Below are positions 1-8,873 of a stretch of DNA of 64,000 nt, in pieces (the first letter of the stretch is position 1; each line of letters starts with the position of its first letter). The position numbers and the translations under genes are program-made. The DNA comes from Paenibacillus sp. H1-7 (lineage in GTDB: Bacteria; Bacillota; Bacilli; Paenibacillales; NBRC-103111), in NCBI RefSeq assembly GCF_022354825.1, contig NZ_CP031168.1:1985501-2049500 (forward strand). The letters run 5' to 3'. Under the pieces are notes generated by a model. That model ran no database searches. It saw only the letters and a program-made list of their open reading frames with translations, and had not been told where the DNA came from.

Positions 1-1128
1 GCAAGAGATACGTATTCGTACATGTGGCCGAGAGACGGGGCGCTGATTGCCCACGCCCTTGACCGGTCAGGGTATTCGACGCTTACGAACAAATTTTATC
101 AATTTTGCAAAAGGGCTCTGACACCGGAAGGATTTCTGCTGCACAAGTACAATCCGGACGGTTCCCCTGGATCGAGCTGGCACCCATGGATTAACGACGC
201 AGGAGAAAAGCAGCTGCCTATTCAAGAGGATGAAACCGCACTCGTTCTCTATACGTTATGGCATCATCATCAATTGGCCAAAACGGGCGAATCGGCAAGG
301 GAGGATTACGATCAGTTCGTCGTCCCGGCGGCCGGATTCCTCGCGAGCTACAAGGACGCTTCCGGACTGCCCCTTCCGTCGTACGACCTGTGGGAGGAAC
401 GGTACGGCGTGCACGCCTTTACCGTATCCAGCGTCTATGCAGGGCTGCTTGCGGCAAGCAAATTGGCGGAATATTTTCATGATAAAGCGCGGATGATCTA
501 TTACCGGGATGCCGCCGACAGCATCAAAAAAGCGGTGGAGAAGCATATGTATTCGGAACAGGAGAAACGGTTCGTCCGCTCGCTGTATTGGAACCGGGAG
601 AAAAATACGTACGATCAGGATTTAACCTTGGACGCCAGCATGTATGCGTTGTTCGATTTCGGCTTGTTCGCTCCGGACGATCCGAGAATTGCGGCGACGA
701 TGAAGGAGATCCGTTCCAAGCTGTGGGTGCAGACGGAGGTCGGAGGCATCGCCCGTTACAGCAACGATTATTACCATCAGGTTACCAAGGATATCGGCAA
801 GGTTCCCGGCAATCCGTGGTTCATCTGCACGTTATGGTATGCGGAATGGGTGATTGCCACCGCCAAAAGCGAGCAGGAGCTGAAAGAAGCGGAGGAGCTG
901 ATCCGCTGGACCATGAAGCACGCATTGCCGACGGGGATTTTGGCCGAGCAGGTGCATCCTTTCAATGGCGCTCCGCTATCTGTATCGCCTTTGACATGGT
1001 CTCATGCGTCTTTTGTCAAAGTAGTGCAGGAATACATGTCGAAGCTCAAGCAGTTCCAGCATAAGACAAGCGGCAGGGAAGACGTAAGGGATACGAAGCT
1101 GCTGCAGACTGCGGGGGCGACCGTATGA
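1..1128 (+). CDS. GH15 glucoamylase-type glycoside hydrolase, 5' end missing
   Basis: The reading frame is open from the first base, so the gene starts before the window; 375 C-terminal residues are present. The (alpha/alpha)6-barrel signatures of glycoside hydrolase family 15 are visible: MWPRDGA near the left edge, EDETALVLYTLW, then YDLWEER about one third in (general acid Glu) and GILAEQVHPFNGAP near the end (general base Glu), followed by TWSHA. Family members release glucose from starch, glycogen-like or dextran substrates. No signal peptide can be judged because the N terminus is absent. The stop overlaps the next start by ATGA, so the gene is translationally coupled to a glucose dehydrogenase, which suggests that the sugar released is glucose. 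Substrate is not defined by the sequence. Confidence 0.9.
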   Translation, partial: ARDTYSYMWPRDGALIAHALDRSGYSTLTNKFYQFCKRALTPEGFLLHKYNPDGSPGSSWHPWINDAGEKQLPIQEDETALVLYTLWHHHQLAKTGESAREDYDQFVVPAAGFLASYKDASGLPLPSYDLWEERYGVHAFTVSSVYAGLLAASKLAEYFHDKARMIYYRDAADSIKKAVEKHMYSEQEKRFVRSLYWNREKNTYDQDLTLDASMYALFDFGLFAPDDPRIAATMKEIRSKLWVQTEVGGIARYSNDYYHQVTKDIGKVPGNPWFICTLWYAEWVIATAKSEQELKEAEELIRWTMKHALPTGILAEQVHPFNGAPLSVSPLTWSHASFVKVVQEYMSKLKQFQHKTSGREDVRDTKLLQTAGATV

Positions 1129-2456
1129 AGATGAAGACGGTTCGCTTGAACGGGCTGGGTAGCCGGGAGAGGCAGCGGGCAGGCGCTGAGGTATCCGGGG
1201 AAAAAGGGCACCCCTCGGGGCCAGGGAAGCCCGTGCAGCCGGCAAGCTCCGGACGCGTTGGGGACGCGTTGGGGCACGCCGCGCCGGAGCAAGCTGAAGC
1301 TGAGGGCGTACGCCTCGAGCTGAGCGAAGTGGAGCGCCCGGAACGGAGAGTGCCGGGCGATGTGCTGGTACGCGTGCTGTGCGTCGGCCTCGACGGCACA
1401 GACCGCGAGCTCATGACCGAGAAGTACGGCGTTCCCCCGGAGGGGGACAACGGGCTGACCATCGGTCATGAGTCGCTTGGCGTCGTGGCGGAAGCCGACG
1501 CCGGCAGCGGCCTTGTGCCGGGCGACCTCGTAAGCGCGCTTGTGCGGCGCCCTTGCAGCGACCCGGACTGCGTCAACTGCCGCAACGGCCGGGCGGATTT
1601 TTGCGAGACAGGCCATTACGTGGAGCGGGGCATCAAGGGCAGCCACGGCTACTTATCCGAATATTACGTCGAAGACGCCGCCTATTTGGTCAAGGTCCCG
1701 GCTGCTTGCCTGTCTTACGGCGTGCTCACGGAGCCGCAAAGCATCGTGGAGAAGGTGTGGGATCAGGTCCAGCGCATTCAGCAGCGTCTCGTCTGGCAGC
1801 CGAAGACGGTGGTGGTGCTGGGCTCCGGGCCGCTCGGCCTGCTGGCGGCCTTCACCTCGCGGTGTCTCGGACTCGACACCGTCGTATGGTCCTTGTCGCC
1901 GTCGGATTCCGCGGCGGCGGAGCTGGTTCGTGCCTGCGGTGCCGAGTACCGGCAGGCAGGGGCTCCCGGCGCGGCAGGCGCCGATGGTGCAGCCCCCGCT
2001 GAGACGCTCAGCGGGTTTCTGCAGCAGAGCGGCAAGCGCGCCGACATGATCTACGAATGCACGGGCTACAGTCCGCTTGCATTCGAGGCAATGACCGCGC
2101 TCGCGCCGGGCGGCGTGCTCGCGCTCCTCGGCGTCACGCCGGGAGGGCGGAGCCTCACGGTATCGGCGGACGCGATCAATCAGGAGCTTGTGCTCGAGAA
2201 CAAGTGCGTGCTTGGCTCCGTCAACGCGGCGCGCAAGGATTTCGAGACCGGCCTGTACCGCTTGCAGCAGATGGAGGACAAGTATCCCGGTCTTCTCGGC
2301 CGGTTGATGACCGACAGGCTTGCTTTGGATGAGGTGCCGGGGCTCGACTTCTCCCGCATCGGGATCAAGGCTGTCGTCGATCTTGTGCCGCAGCAGGACT
2401 GGCCTCAGCTGATCAATAGCCGCGGCCGAGAGGTGCAGTACAGCTTCTCGGTATAA
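1125..2456 (+). CDS. Glucose 1-dehydrogenase-like zinc-dependent MDR dehydrogenase
   Basis: A 443-residue medium-chain dehydrogenase of the archaeal-type glucose dehydrogenase group. GTDREL at about residue 91 and GHES at 114 mark the catalytic zinc site. The usual Cys before GTD is Asp (LDGTD), as known for the haloarchaeal glucose dehydrogenase. Four Cys (about 144, 149, 152, 160) make the structural zinc lobe, and VVLGSGPLGLLAA (about 230) is the Rossmann dinucleotide site. Expected reaction: D-glucose to gluconolactone with NAD(P)+. It overlaps the GH15 gene by 4 nt. Residues about 12-60 are a Gly/Pro/Glu/Arg-rich insertion not expected in the family, placed between the first strand and the GroES-like domain; the real start could be later, but the only nearby SD-spaced start is this one. 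Confidence 0.85.
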   Translation: MKMKTVRLNGLGSRERQRAGAEVSGEKGHPSGPGKPVQPASSGRVGDALGHAAPEQAEAEGVRLELSEVERPERRVPGDVLVRVLCVGLDGTDRELMTEKYGVPPEGDNGLTIGHESLGVVAEADAGSGLVPGDLVSALVRRPCSDPDCVNCRNGRADFCETGHYVERGIKGSHGYLSEYYVEDAAYLVKVPAACLSYGVLTEPQSIVEKVWDQVQRIQQRLVWQPKTVVVLGSGPLGLLAAFTSRCLGLDTVVWSLSPSDSAAAELVRACGAEYRQAGAPGAAGADGAAPAETLSGFLQQSGKRADMIYECTGYSPLAFEAMTALAPGGVLALLGVTPGGRSLTVSADAINQELVLENKCVLGSVNAARKDFETGLYRLQQMEDKYPGLLGRLMTDRLALDEVPGLDFSRIGIKAVVDLVPQQDWPQLINSRGREVQYSFSV

Positions 2457-2466
2457 CATAGAAAAT

Positions 2467-2516
2467 AAGAGCAAGACATTCTAGGCACGGGGCTTAGTTT
2501 GTCTTGCTCTTCGTAT
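2467..2516 (+). terminator. Hairpin terminator after the glucose dehydrogenase gene
   Basis: A perfect 12-bp stem (AAGAGCAAGACA with TGTCTTGCTCTT) and a 21-nt loop begin 10 nt after the stop. The following T tract (TCGTATTT) is poor, so termination may be partial; it lies between convergent genes and could serve both. Confidence 0.6.
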
Positions 2517-2608
2517 TTAGAGGGTGTACTATGTCGCGGCCTTATGAATCTAAGGTCCGAAAGGGCGGCCTGTTTCCGGCTTGGAACTTATTTCACTTCT
2601 TCTCTGGC

Positions 2609-3469
2609 TTATTGGTTGCAATCATAAGGATTCGTCGACTGGTCCAGCCGGTATTCCGACGGCGAGCGGCCGTACCATTTTTTAAACTGCTTCGAGAAGT
2701 AAAGAGGATCGCTGAAGCCGACCGAAGAGGCTACCTGCTCTATTGTCAATGATTCGAGCAGCAAAATTTTGGCCCGTTCCATGCGGATTTTCAGCAAGAA
2801 GTTCATCGGCGCCATGCCGGTATGCTGCTTGAACATTTTGGACAAATGCGTTCTGTGATAGCCGAGACTGTGCGCCATAGATTCGATGGAAATCGGCTGG
2901 TGATATTGCAGCGTCAGCCAACGGATAGCCTGCTCCACCTGCTGTTGGATTCCCGACGCTTCCTCCGTCGCGATCGGATCGCGGCTGGCATCCTGCCCGT
3001 ACTCCGCCATGATGAGCCGCATATAGCCCTGAGATTGCATATCGCAATGTGATAATCTTTTTTGGAGTGTTTGTTCCACTTGGTGAAACAAGGTGGACAT
3101 TTTGCGTGGAGATTTGGTCGATGACACGGGCTCGTGCTGGGAAATGCCGATGCTGCTCAGCAATTGATCGACTTGATTTCCTTTGAATCCGATCCACCGG
3201 TAGCACCAAGGGTCCGTTTCGTCCGAAGCATAGCTCACCAATTCCCCGGGGAAGATGAAGAAGCTGCTGCCTTTCTCCAAATGATAATCGGTTCCCATAC
3301 AACGGAATGTCCCGCGTCCGGATACTACATAATGAACCAAATAATAGTCCAGCACCTGCGGACCGACGCGATGCTGCGGCTTGGTTTGCGCTTGCCCGCT
3401 GAAGAGCACGGCTAATTCTCCTTTTCCGGGATGCGGGTTGAACGCTACGGAATGGTAGGATTCCTTCAT
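2609..3469 (-). CDS. AraC-family transcriptional regulator with N-terminal cupin domain
   Basis: The protein has 286 residues. An N-terminal cupin-like sensor (VLDYYLVHYVVSGRGTF) is followed by two C-terminal helix-turn-helix motifs (ISIESMAHSLGYHRTHLSKMF and IEQVASSVGFSDPLYFSKQFKK) and the AraC-typical GRSPSEYR ending. I chose the ATG at 3469 because GAGGTG lies 6 nt upstream; an in-frame start at 3556 would overlap the divergent bdbC gene. Such proteins usually sense a sugar. The neighbours (GH15, glucose dehydrogenase, GH4) make carbohydrate control plausible, but no effector can be read from the sequence. Confidence 0.88.
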   Translation of the reverse strand: MKESYHSVAFNPHPGKGELAVLFSGQAQTKPQHRVGPQVLDYYLVHYVVSGRGTFRCMGTDYHLEKGSSFFIFPGELVSYASDETDPWCYRWIGFKGNQVDQLLSSIGISQHEPVSSTKSPRKMSTLFHQVEQTLQKRLSHCDMQSQGYMRLIMAEYGQDASRDPIATEEASGIQQQVEQAIRWLTLQYHQPISIESMAHSLGYHRTHLSKMFKQHTGMAPMNFLLKIRMERAKILLLESLTIEQVASSVGFSDPLYFSKQFKKWYGRSPSEYRLDQSTNPYDCNQ

Positions 3470-3554
3470 ATGGAACACCTCGGCATAATTTGATATGATA
3501 ACGTTAGCAAAAATCCGGTTATAAATAACGGGTATGAAAGAGGAGAGCTGCTGC

Positions 3555-3986
3555 ATGAAATGGAATCGGTTTATTAAAGAAAACGCACTACATCTGTCAT
3601 GGGTTGTTGCGCTAGTCGCTACGCTCGGAAGCTTGTACTTCTCGGAAATAATGCGCTTTCTTCCATGTAAGCTATGCTGGTATCAACGAATTTTGATGTA
3701 TCCACTGGTGATTATACTCGGCATTGCGGCGGTTCGCAAGGATACGAAGCAGTACCTCTATGTGCTGCCTCTCAGTGTGTGGGGAATGGGAGTTTCGCTC
3801 TATCATTACTTGATGCAAAAGACTTCCTGGTTCAAGGACGGCGCGACGGCTTGCGGTCCCGTTCCGTGCGACGTCGATTATATCGACTGGCTCGGGTTTA
3901 TTACGATCCCGTTTTTGGCGTTCGTGGCGTTCACTCTCATAACTATTATACATATTTTGCTAGCTTTGGCCGAGCGCAAGCGCTAA
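3555..3986 (+). CDS. bdbC: BdbC/DsbB-type disulfide bond formation protein
   Basis: A 143-residue integral membrane protein with four predicted transmembrane helices. It carries the two redox pairs of the family: PCKLCW in the first extracellular loop and CGPVPC in the second. BdbC reoxidises a DsbA-like thiol oxidase and passes electrons to quinone. The ATG at 3555 follows AGAGGAG by 9 nt and is preferred to the ATG at 3534, which has no SD. No bdbD partner lies in the window. It is divergent from the AraC gene. Confidence 0.92.
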   Translation: MKWNRFIKENALHLSWVVALVATLGSLYFSEIMRFLPCKLCWYQRILMYPLVIILGIAAVRKDTKQYLYVLPLSVWGMGVSLYHYLMQKTSWFKDGATACGPVPCDVDYIDWLGFITIPFLAFVAFTLITIIHILLALAERKR

Positions 3987-4105
3987 TTCGAAGAATGAAC
4001 TACAATAATCCATATTGAAGTGGTTTGTCTCCATATGCATTCCCGGCGGCAGCGAGTATAGTCAAGGTATGAATTATAAAACCTTAATGGATATGGGAGG
4101 CAAAC

Positions 4106-5404
4106 ATGTCTAAAATCACTTTTTTGGGTGCAGGTAGTACGGTATTTGCCAAAAACGTTCTTGGCGATTGCATGATGGTCGATTCGCTTCAAGGCTTCGA
4201 GCTGGCGTTGTTCGACATTGATCCGGTTCGTCTGAAAGATTCCGAGAACATGCTGAACAACTTGAAGCAGACCCTCGGCAGCACTTGCGTGGTGAAAGCG
4301 TATACCGACCGCAAAGAAGCGCTTCGCGGAGCGAAATACATTTGTAATGCGATCCAGGTCGGCGGCTACGATCCTTGTACGATCACCGACTTCGAAATCC
4401 CTAAAAAGTACGGCTTGCGCCAAACGATTGCCGACACGGTCGGTATCGGCGGTATTTTCCGGAACCTGCGTACCATTCCGGTCATGCTGGATTTCGCCAA
4501 AGACATCCAGGAGGTTTGTCCGGACGCTTGGTTCCTGAACTATACGAACCCTATGGCGGTTCTGACTAACGCAATGAACACTTATGGCGGCGTGAAAACC
4601 GTCGGGCTCTGCCACAGCGTTCAAGGCTGCGTATCCCACCTGTTCAAAAACCTCGACCTGGATTCCACAGGCGTGCATTGGAAAATCGCAGGGATCAACC
4701 ATATGGCATGGCTGCTTGAAGTGACGAAGGACGGCGTCGACTTGTACCCTGAAATCAAGCGCCGCGCTCGCGAGAAGCAGCAGGAGCTGCACAAGGATAT
4801 GGTTCGTTACGAGCTGATGTTCCGCTTCGGCTACTATGTAACCGAGTCCTCGGAGCACAATGCGGAGTACCATCCGTACTTCATCAAGCGCAATTATCCG
4901 GAGCTTATCGAGCGCTTCAACATTCCGCTCGATGAGTATCCTCGCCGCTGCGTTCGCCAAATCGAGAAATGGACGACGATGCGCGAAGAGCTGGTTAATA
5001 ACAAGAACCTGGAGCACAAACGCTCCAAAGAGTATGCTTCCTACATGTTCGATGCAATGGAAACGAACGTTCCGTTCAAAATCGGCGGCAACGTCATGAA
5101 TACCGGCTTGATCACCAACTTGCCGAAAGAAGCTTGCGTCGAAGTATCCTGCTTGGTCGATGCTGACGGCGTAACGCCTACTTATGTCGGAGATCTTCCT
5201 CCGCAGCTTGCGGCATTGAACCGCACGAACATCAACACGCAGCTGTTGACGCTTGAAGCGGCCGTCACCGGCAAAAAAGAGCACATTTATCATGCGGCTA
5301 TGCTGGATCCTCATACGGCGGCAGAGCTTTCGATGGATGATATCGTAGCAATGTGCGACGATTTGATCGAAGCGCATGGCAACTGGCTGCCTAAGTTTGT
5401 TTAA
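4106..5404 (+). CDS. Glycoside hydrolase family 4 (alpha-galactosidase/alpha-glucosidase type)
   Basis: A 432-residue enzyme of NAD+- and Mn2+-dependent family 4. The N-terminal dinucleotide site is ITFLGAGSTVF (residues 4-14). NYTNPMAV (about 145) is the substrate/NAD loop. The metal ligands are Cys169 in GLCHSVQG and His199 in GINHMAW. GH4 enzymes cleave by oxidation at C3 and elimination. The GLCHSV type is found in MelA-like alpha-galactosidases and related alpha-glucosidases; 6-phospho-glycosidases normally have a different signature. The gene is monocistronic with a good SD (GGGAGG) and its own terminator. MelA is the closest name, but substrate is uncertain. Confidence 0.88.
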   Translation: MSKITFLGAGSTVFAKNVLGDCMMVDSLQGFELALFDIDPVRLKDSENMLNNLKQTLGSTCVVKAYTDRKEALRGAKYICNAIQVGGYDPCTITDFEIPKKYGLRQTIADTVGIGGIFRNLRTIPVMLDFAKDIQEVCPDAWFLNYTNPMAVLTNAMNTYGGVKTVGLCHSVQGCVSHLFKNLDLDSTGVHWKIAGINHMAWLLEVTKDGVDLYPEIKRRAREKQQELHKDMVRYELMFRFGYYVTESSEHNAEYHPYFIKRNYPELIERFNIPLDEYPRRCVRQIEKWTTMREELVNNKNLEHKRSKEYASYMFDAMETNVPFKIGGNVMNTGLITNLPKEACVEVSCLVDADGVTPTYVGDLPPQLAALNRTNINTQLLTLEAAVTGKKEHIYHAAMLDPHTAAELSMDDIVAMCDDLIEAHGNWLPKFV

Positions 5405-5417
5405 TCTCTAGCGCAAC

Positions 5418-5449
5418 ACTCCTCCGGTCTGCGGCCGGGGGAGTTTTTT
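5418..5449 (+). terminator. Intrinsic terminator after the GH4 gene
   Basis: ACTCCTCCGG pairs with the GC-rich right arm ending GGGGGAGT, with a short loop, followed by six T residues. Confidence 0.8.
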
Positions 5450-5640
5450 AGTTTGCAGCGTCATGATTGGGGTGTTTGTAAAGGAACCGCGGTCCGCACG
5501 GATTGCCCGATGATATCAGACAGCTTCCATTGCCACATCATGCTTCATTTGGTAAAATATATACGAACGTAAATTCGTATTTTGGTTTCTTGTCGTGGAC
5601 AAGCTGCAACAAACATTCCAGTTAAAAGGGGACGCGATGC

Positions 5641-6699
5641 ATGACAACGAGAAATACGGGCCTTTATGCTTTTATCCTCAGTATGGCTCTGCTGATGCAA
5701 GCCTGCTCCGATTCCGCCTCACAACAGAGCAAGCAGACGTCCGCTGTGGAGACGCGTGTAGGGGACGACACAGCCAAGCCGACGAAGCCGCCGATGGATC
5801 CCGCTCCGGCTAATGGACCGGGTTCTTCAACGTCGGCTGTCGTACCGGGGAAGCCCGAGGAGGATAAGGTTCCTGCCGGTCAGCCGGAATCGGGAGAAGG
5901 AGCTGCGGCACCCGACAAAAGCAAGGAGAGCAAGGAAAGTACACCGCCTCCTGCGGCTACGGCAACCTCATCTACTTACGGGTCGGGAGGAAAACCGGCA
6001 GCAGCCGATCGAAAAGCCTTGTCCTGGTACTATATGAAGAAGCCGAAGGGACAGGTGCCCAATTTTCCTAATGAAACGAAATCATTTACGAAAGATATGA
6101 AGGCGCTGTATGTCGGCACGGGCAAGAAAGTTTATTTGACGATCGATACGGGCGGTCCATTGGGAGATACGGATTTGCTGTTGAAGTCTTTGCGGGATAA
6201 CCATGCGAAGGCGAACTTTTTCATCGCGGGATACAATGTGAAGAAAGCGCCGGATTTCGTCAGGCAGCTGGTGGAGGACGGCCATTTGGTTGCTAATCAC
6301 ACGATGACGCATACGGACATGAATAAGCAGACCGATGAGCAGGTGAAGAAGGAAATTCACGATTACGAGAAATTGTACAAGGAAGTAACGGGCAAAGAGA
6401 TTCAGCCGTATTTCCGCTTTCCTTATGGAAGCTACAATATGCATCTGCTCCAAATGGTCTCGGAGATGGGATATACATCCGTCTTTTGGTCGACTGCCAT
6501 GAGGGACTGGGAGCCTCGCAAGAACGGAGCGGACGATCCGTATAACGACATTATGAACAATTTGCATGACGGCAACATTATTTTGATGCATCAGGGGTCT
6601 GAGGAAAATATTGAAGCGTTGGATCGCATTATTAAAGGGGTCCGGGAAGCGGGCTATGAATTTGCACTTTTATCTGATATAAAGCCGTCAGCGAAATAA
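5641..6699 (+). CDS. Polysaccharide deacetylase (PdaA/NodB-like) lipoprotein
   Basis: A 352-residue secreted protein. The signal peptide ends in LLMQAC, an imperfect lipobox with Cys22 as probable lipidation site. A long Pro/Ser/Ala-rich linker follows (about 25-125) and then a NodB domain. Domain motifs: VYLTIDTGG (motif 1), NHTMTH with the two metal-binding His (motif 2), RFPYGSYN (motif 3), and LMHQ near the C terminus. The usual motif 1 is TFDDG or, in PdaA, TFDNG; here the second acidic or amide position is Thr, so metal binding or activity may be altered. Likely acts on peptidoglycan outside the membrane. The SD AAAAGGGGA lies 8 nt before the ATG. Confidence 0.85.
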   Translation: MTTRNTGLYAFILSMALLMQACSDSASQQSKQTSAVETRVGDDTAKPTKPPMDPAPANGPGSSTSAVVPGKPEEDKVPAGQPESGEGAAAPDKSKESKESTPPPAATATSSTYGSGGKPAAADRKALSWYYMKKPKGQVPNFPNETKSFTKDMKALYVGTGKKVYLTIDTGGPLGDTDLLLKSLRDNHAKANFFIAGYNVKKAPDFVRQLVEDGHLVANHTMTHTDMNKQTDEQVKKEIHDYEKLYKEVTGKEIQPYFRFPYGSYNMHLLQMVSEMGYTSVFWSTAMRDWEPRKNGADDPYNDIMNNLHDGNIILMHQGSEENIEALDRIIKGVREAGYEFALLSDIKPSAK

Positions 6700-6723
6700 C
6701 AGCATTTCCTTTGGGTTCAAAGG

Positions 6724-6753
6724 TTGGAAACATGCCGTCGCTTCTGTTATGAT
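6724..6753 (+). promoter_or_regulatory. Candidate sigma-A promoter for the glutamate racemase gene
   Basis: TTGGAA and TATGAT are separated by 18 nt, about 100 nt before the start codon. The match is reasonable (four and five of six consensus bases). No other strong candidate is seen in this intergenic gap. Confidence 0.5.
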
Positions 6754-6856
6754 GTAATGACGCTGTTGTTCGCTGGTACCTTTCAGCTTCTACCATCATA
6801 ATCTATTAGAGGCATGCAGCGTTTCATCAATTCACAGTCAAAGGAAGCGAGAACTT

Positions 6857-7666
6857 GTGCAGCAAGCGATAGCCATACTGGATTCAGGAGTCGGCGGCCT
6901 GACTGTAGTCAAAGAAATCATGCGCCAGCTCCCGCAAGAGAAAATCATTTATTTTGGCGATACGGCCCGAGCTCCCTACGGCCCGAGACCCTCCCATGAA
7001 GTAGTTCAATATACGCATCAAATCGTAGATTATTTATTGCAGTTCCAACCCAAAATGGTTGTTATCGCCTGCAACACAGCAACGGCTGTCGCTCTGGATG
7101 AGATTCGTGCACGCTTATCCATTCCTGTAGTCGGCGTTATTCATCCGGGTGCCCGTGCGGCTATCAAGACGACGCGGAGCGGAAGCATCGGTGTCATCGG
7201 AACGGAAGGCACGATCAAGAGCGGCGCTTACGAGCACGCTTTGCGGCAAATAGCTCCGAACATTCAAGTATACAGCGAAGCTTGTCCTTTGCTTGCTCCA
7301 CTCGTGGAGAAAGGGCAGTTTCACACCGCTCAGACAAGAACGATTGTCGAGCAATCATTGCAAAGATTAAAACAGCAGCCTATGGATTGCTTGATCCTTG
7401 GGTGCACCCATTATCCATTCTTGGCTGACATGATTTCGGATGTCATGGGACCTGGTGTAACGCTGATCAGCTCGGCTGACGAGACGGCGAGGGAGATTAG
7501 CACGATCCTGTACCATAAAGGGATGTTAGCGACATCGAATTTCTTGCCCGTCCATCAATTTCTTTGCAGCGGGGACCCTGTTATGTTCAGGCATATTGCG
7601 CAATCTTGGCTTAATGAGCAAATTAGGGTAACGCCCGTAGTATGGCAGGTCCCTCATATTATTTAA
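6857..7666 (+). CDS. murI: Glutamate racemase
   Basis: A 269-residue enzyme that interconverts L- and D-glutamate for peptidoglycan synthesis in the cytoplasm. It has the complete family signature: LDSGVGGLTV at 8-17 (Asp9, Ser10), ACNTATA with catalytic Cys72, and GCTHYPFL with catalytic Cys183. The start is GTG, preceded by AAAGGAA at suitable spacing. It stands alone with its own promoter and terminator. Bacillus-type genomes often call this racE. Confidence 0.95.
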   Translation: MQQAIAILDSGVGGLTVVKEIMRQLPQEKIIYFGDTARAPYGPRPSHEVVQYTHQIVDYLLQFQPKMVVIACNTATAVALDEIRARLSIPVVGVIHPGARAAIKTTRSGSIGVIGTEGTIKSGAYEHALRQIAPNIQVYSEACPLLAPLVEKGQFHTAQTRTIVEQSLQRLKQQPMDCLILGCTHYPFLADMISDVMGPGVTLISSADETAREISTILYHKGMLATSNFLPVHQFLCSGDPVMFRHIAQSWLNEQIRVTPVVWQVPHII

Positions 7667-7680
7667 ACCAAAACCAACGG

Positions 7681-7717
7681 CAGGCGGCCCGGGTATCGTA
7701 TCCGGACGTCTGTTTTA
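7681..7717 (+). terminator. Terminator after murI
   Basis: CAGGCGGCCCGG pairs with CCGGACGTCTG through G-U pairs and small mismatches, then TTTT. Moderate strength. Confidence 0.55.
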
Positions 7718-7851
7718 TTATTTGCCGTACTCATCTAGTGATTGCATTGCCAAGGAATGAATCACGTCTTATTGCGTATACATAATTAGTTAGCCTCTTC
7801 CTAAGAGGAGAATAGGGGATAAAGGAGTTTTTGCCAAAAGGAGGGACGACA

Positions 7852-8754
7852 TTGACGATAGTCCGCGGAAATGAGAATTACGGATACTCTGAGCTACTAG
7901 CCCATATCGCCCGGCTGGAGGAGAAGTACCCGTTTATACGAACGGATACCATTGGAACGAGCGTCATGGGACGCAGGATTCCGGTAGTACGTCTGGGGAC
8001 GGGCGAGCACCACATCCATTTCAACGGCGCCTTCCATGCCAATGAGTGGATTACATCGCTTTTGCTGATGAAATTTGTGGAGGACTATGCGGATGCTTAT
8101 GCAGCCGGTACTCTGCTTCGAGGCTGCGATATGAACGAACGGTTCAGGCAAACCTCGCTCTGGATAGTCCCTATGGTCAATCCCGATGGAGTAGAGCTCG
8201 CGCTTAAGGGGCTTGAAGGAATCGGGCAGGACCATCCGCAATACACACAGCTGCTGGAGTGGAATTCAGGCTCTCATGATTTCTCAGGATGGAAAGCGAA
8301 CCTCCGCGGCGTTGATTTAAACGACCAGTTTCCGGCTCATTGGGAAACGGAGAAGGAACGAAGAGAAGTGCCGGGTCCAGGACCTCGCGATTATACAGGC
8401 GAGTCGCCTCTTTGCGAGCCTGAAGCCCGGGCGATGGCGGAGTTTACGCGGCGTCACCCGTTTCGGCTTGTGATGGCTTTTCATACACAGGGAAAAGAAA
8501 TTTACTGGAATTACCGGGATATGGAGCCGGCCGAAGCCGAAACGATGGCCAACCGGTTTGGTGCGGTCAGCCGGTACTTGCCCGTGAAGCTGACGGACAG
8601 CGATGCAGGCTATAAAGACTGGTTCATTCAAGAGTTTCGAAAGCCGGGATTTACAATAGAAGCGGGGTTCGGAGTCAATCCGCTGCCTATTGACCAGTTC
8701 CCGTCGATTTACGAAGATGTCGCAGGACTAATGTTAGAAGCTTTAGTAGTATGA
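7852..8754 (+). CDS. M14-family zinc carboxypeptidase (gamma-D-glutamyl-diamino acid endopeptidase type)
   Basis: About 300 residues. Zinc ligands are seen in HFNGAFHANEW (HxxE) and in MAFHTQGKEIYW (second His). NPDGVEL is the substrate-binding segment, and TIEAGFG near the C terminus supplies the catalytic Glu. The combination resembles Bacillus enzymes that cut the gamma-D-Glu-meso-DAP bond of peptidoglycan stem peptides; the adjacent glutamate racemase fits wall metabolism. No N-terminal signal or LysM repeats, so it may act on internalised muropeptides. Start: TTG at 7852 has AAGGAGG at 7-nt spacing. The in-frame TTG at 7831 is only 3 nt from its SD and is less likely. Confidence 0.85.
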   Translation: MTIVRGNENYGYSELLAHIARLEEKYPFIRTDTIGTSVMGRRIPVVRLGTGEHHIHFNGAFHANEWITSLLLMKFVEDYADAYAAGTLLRGCDMNERFRQTSLWIVPMVNPDGVELALKGLEGIGQDHPQYTQLLEWNSGSHDFSGWKANLRGVDLNDQFPAHWETEKERREVPGPGPRDYTGESPLCEPEARAMAEFTRRHPFRLVMAFHTQGKEIYWNYRDMEPAEAETMANRFGAVSRYLPVKLTDSDAGYKDWFIQEFRKPGFTIEAGFGVNPLPIDQFPSIYEDVAGLMLEALVV

Positions 8755-8785
8755 GGGGCCGTCCGGCGGCCTCTTTTTCTTTTTG
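8753..8785 (+). terminator. Terminator overlapping the stop of the M14 peptidase gene
   Basis: GAGGGGCCG pairs with CGGCCTC with a two-base bulge, followed by TTTTTCTTTTT. Confidence 0.65.
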
Positions 8786-8873
8786 GCGGAAATTCGCTAT
8801 ACTAGAGGAGAAGACTTGCTTTCATTATGGAAATGATGCGGCGATGAAGCCAACAACCAGGGAGGGATTTCGT

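Noticed and set aside
1002..1646. Long minus-strand ORF opposite the glucose dehydrogenase gene
   Set aside because: It mirrors the codon periodicity of the GC-rich real gene and has no domain match; shadow ORF.
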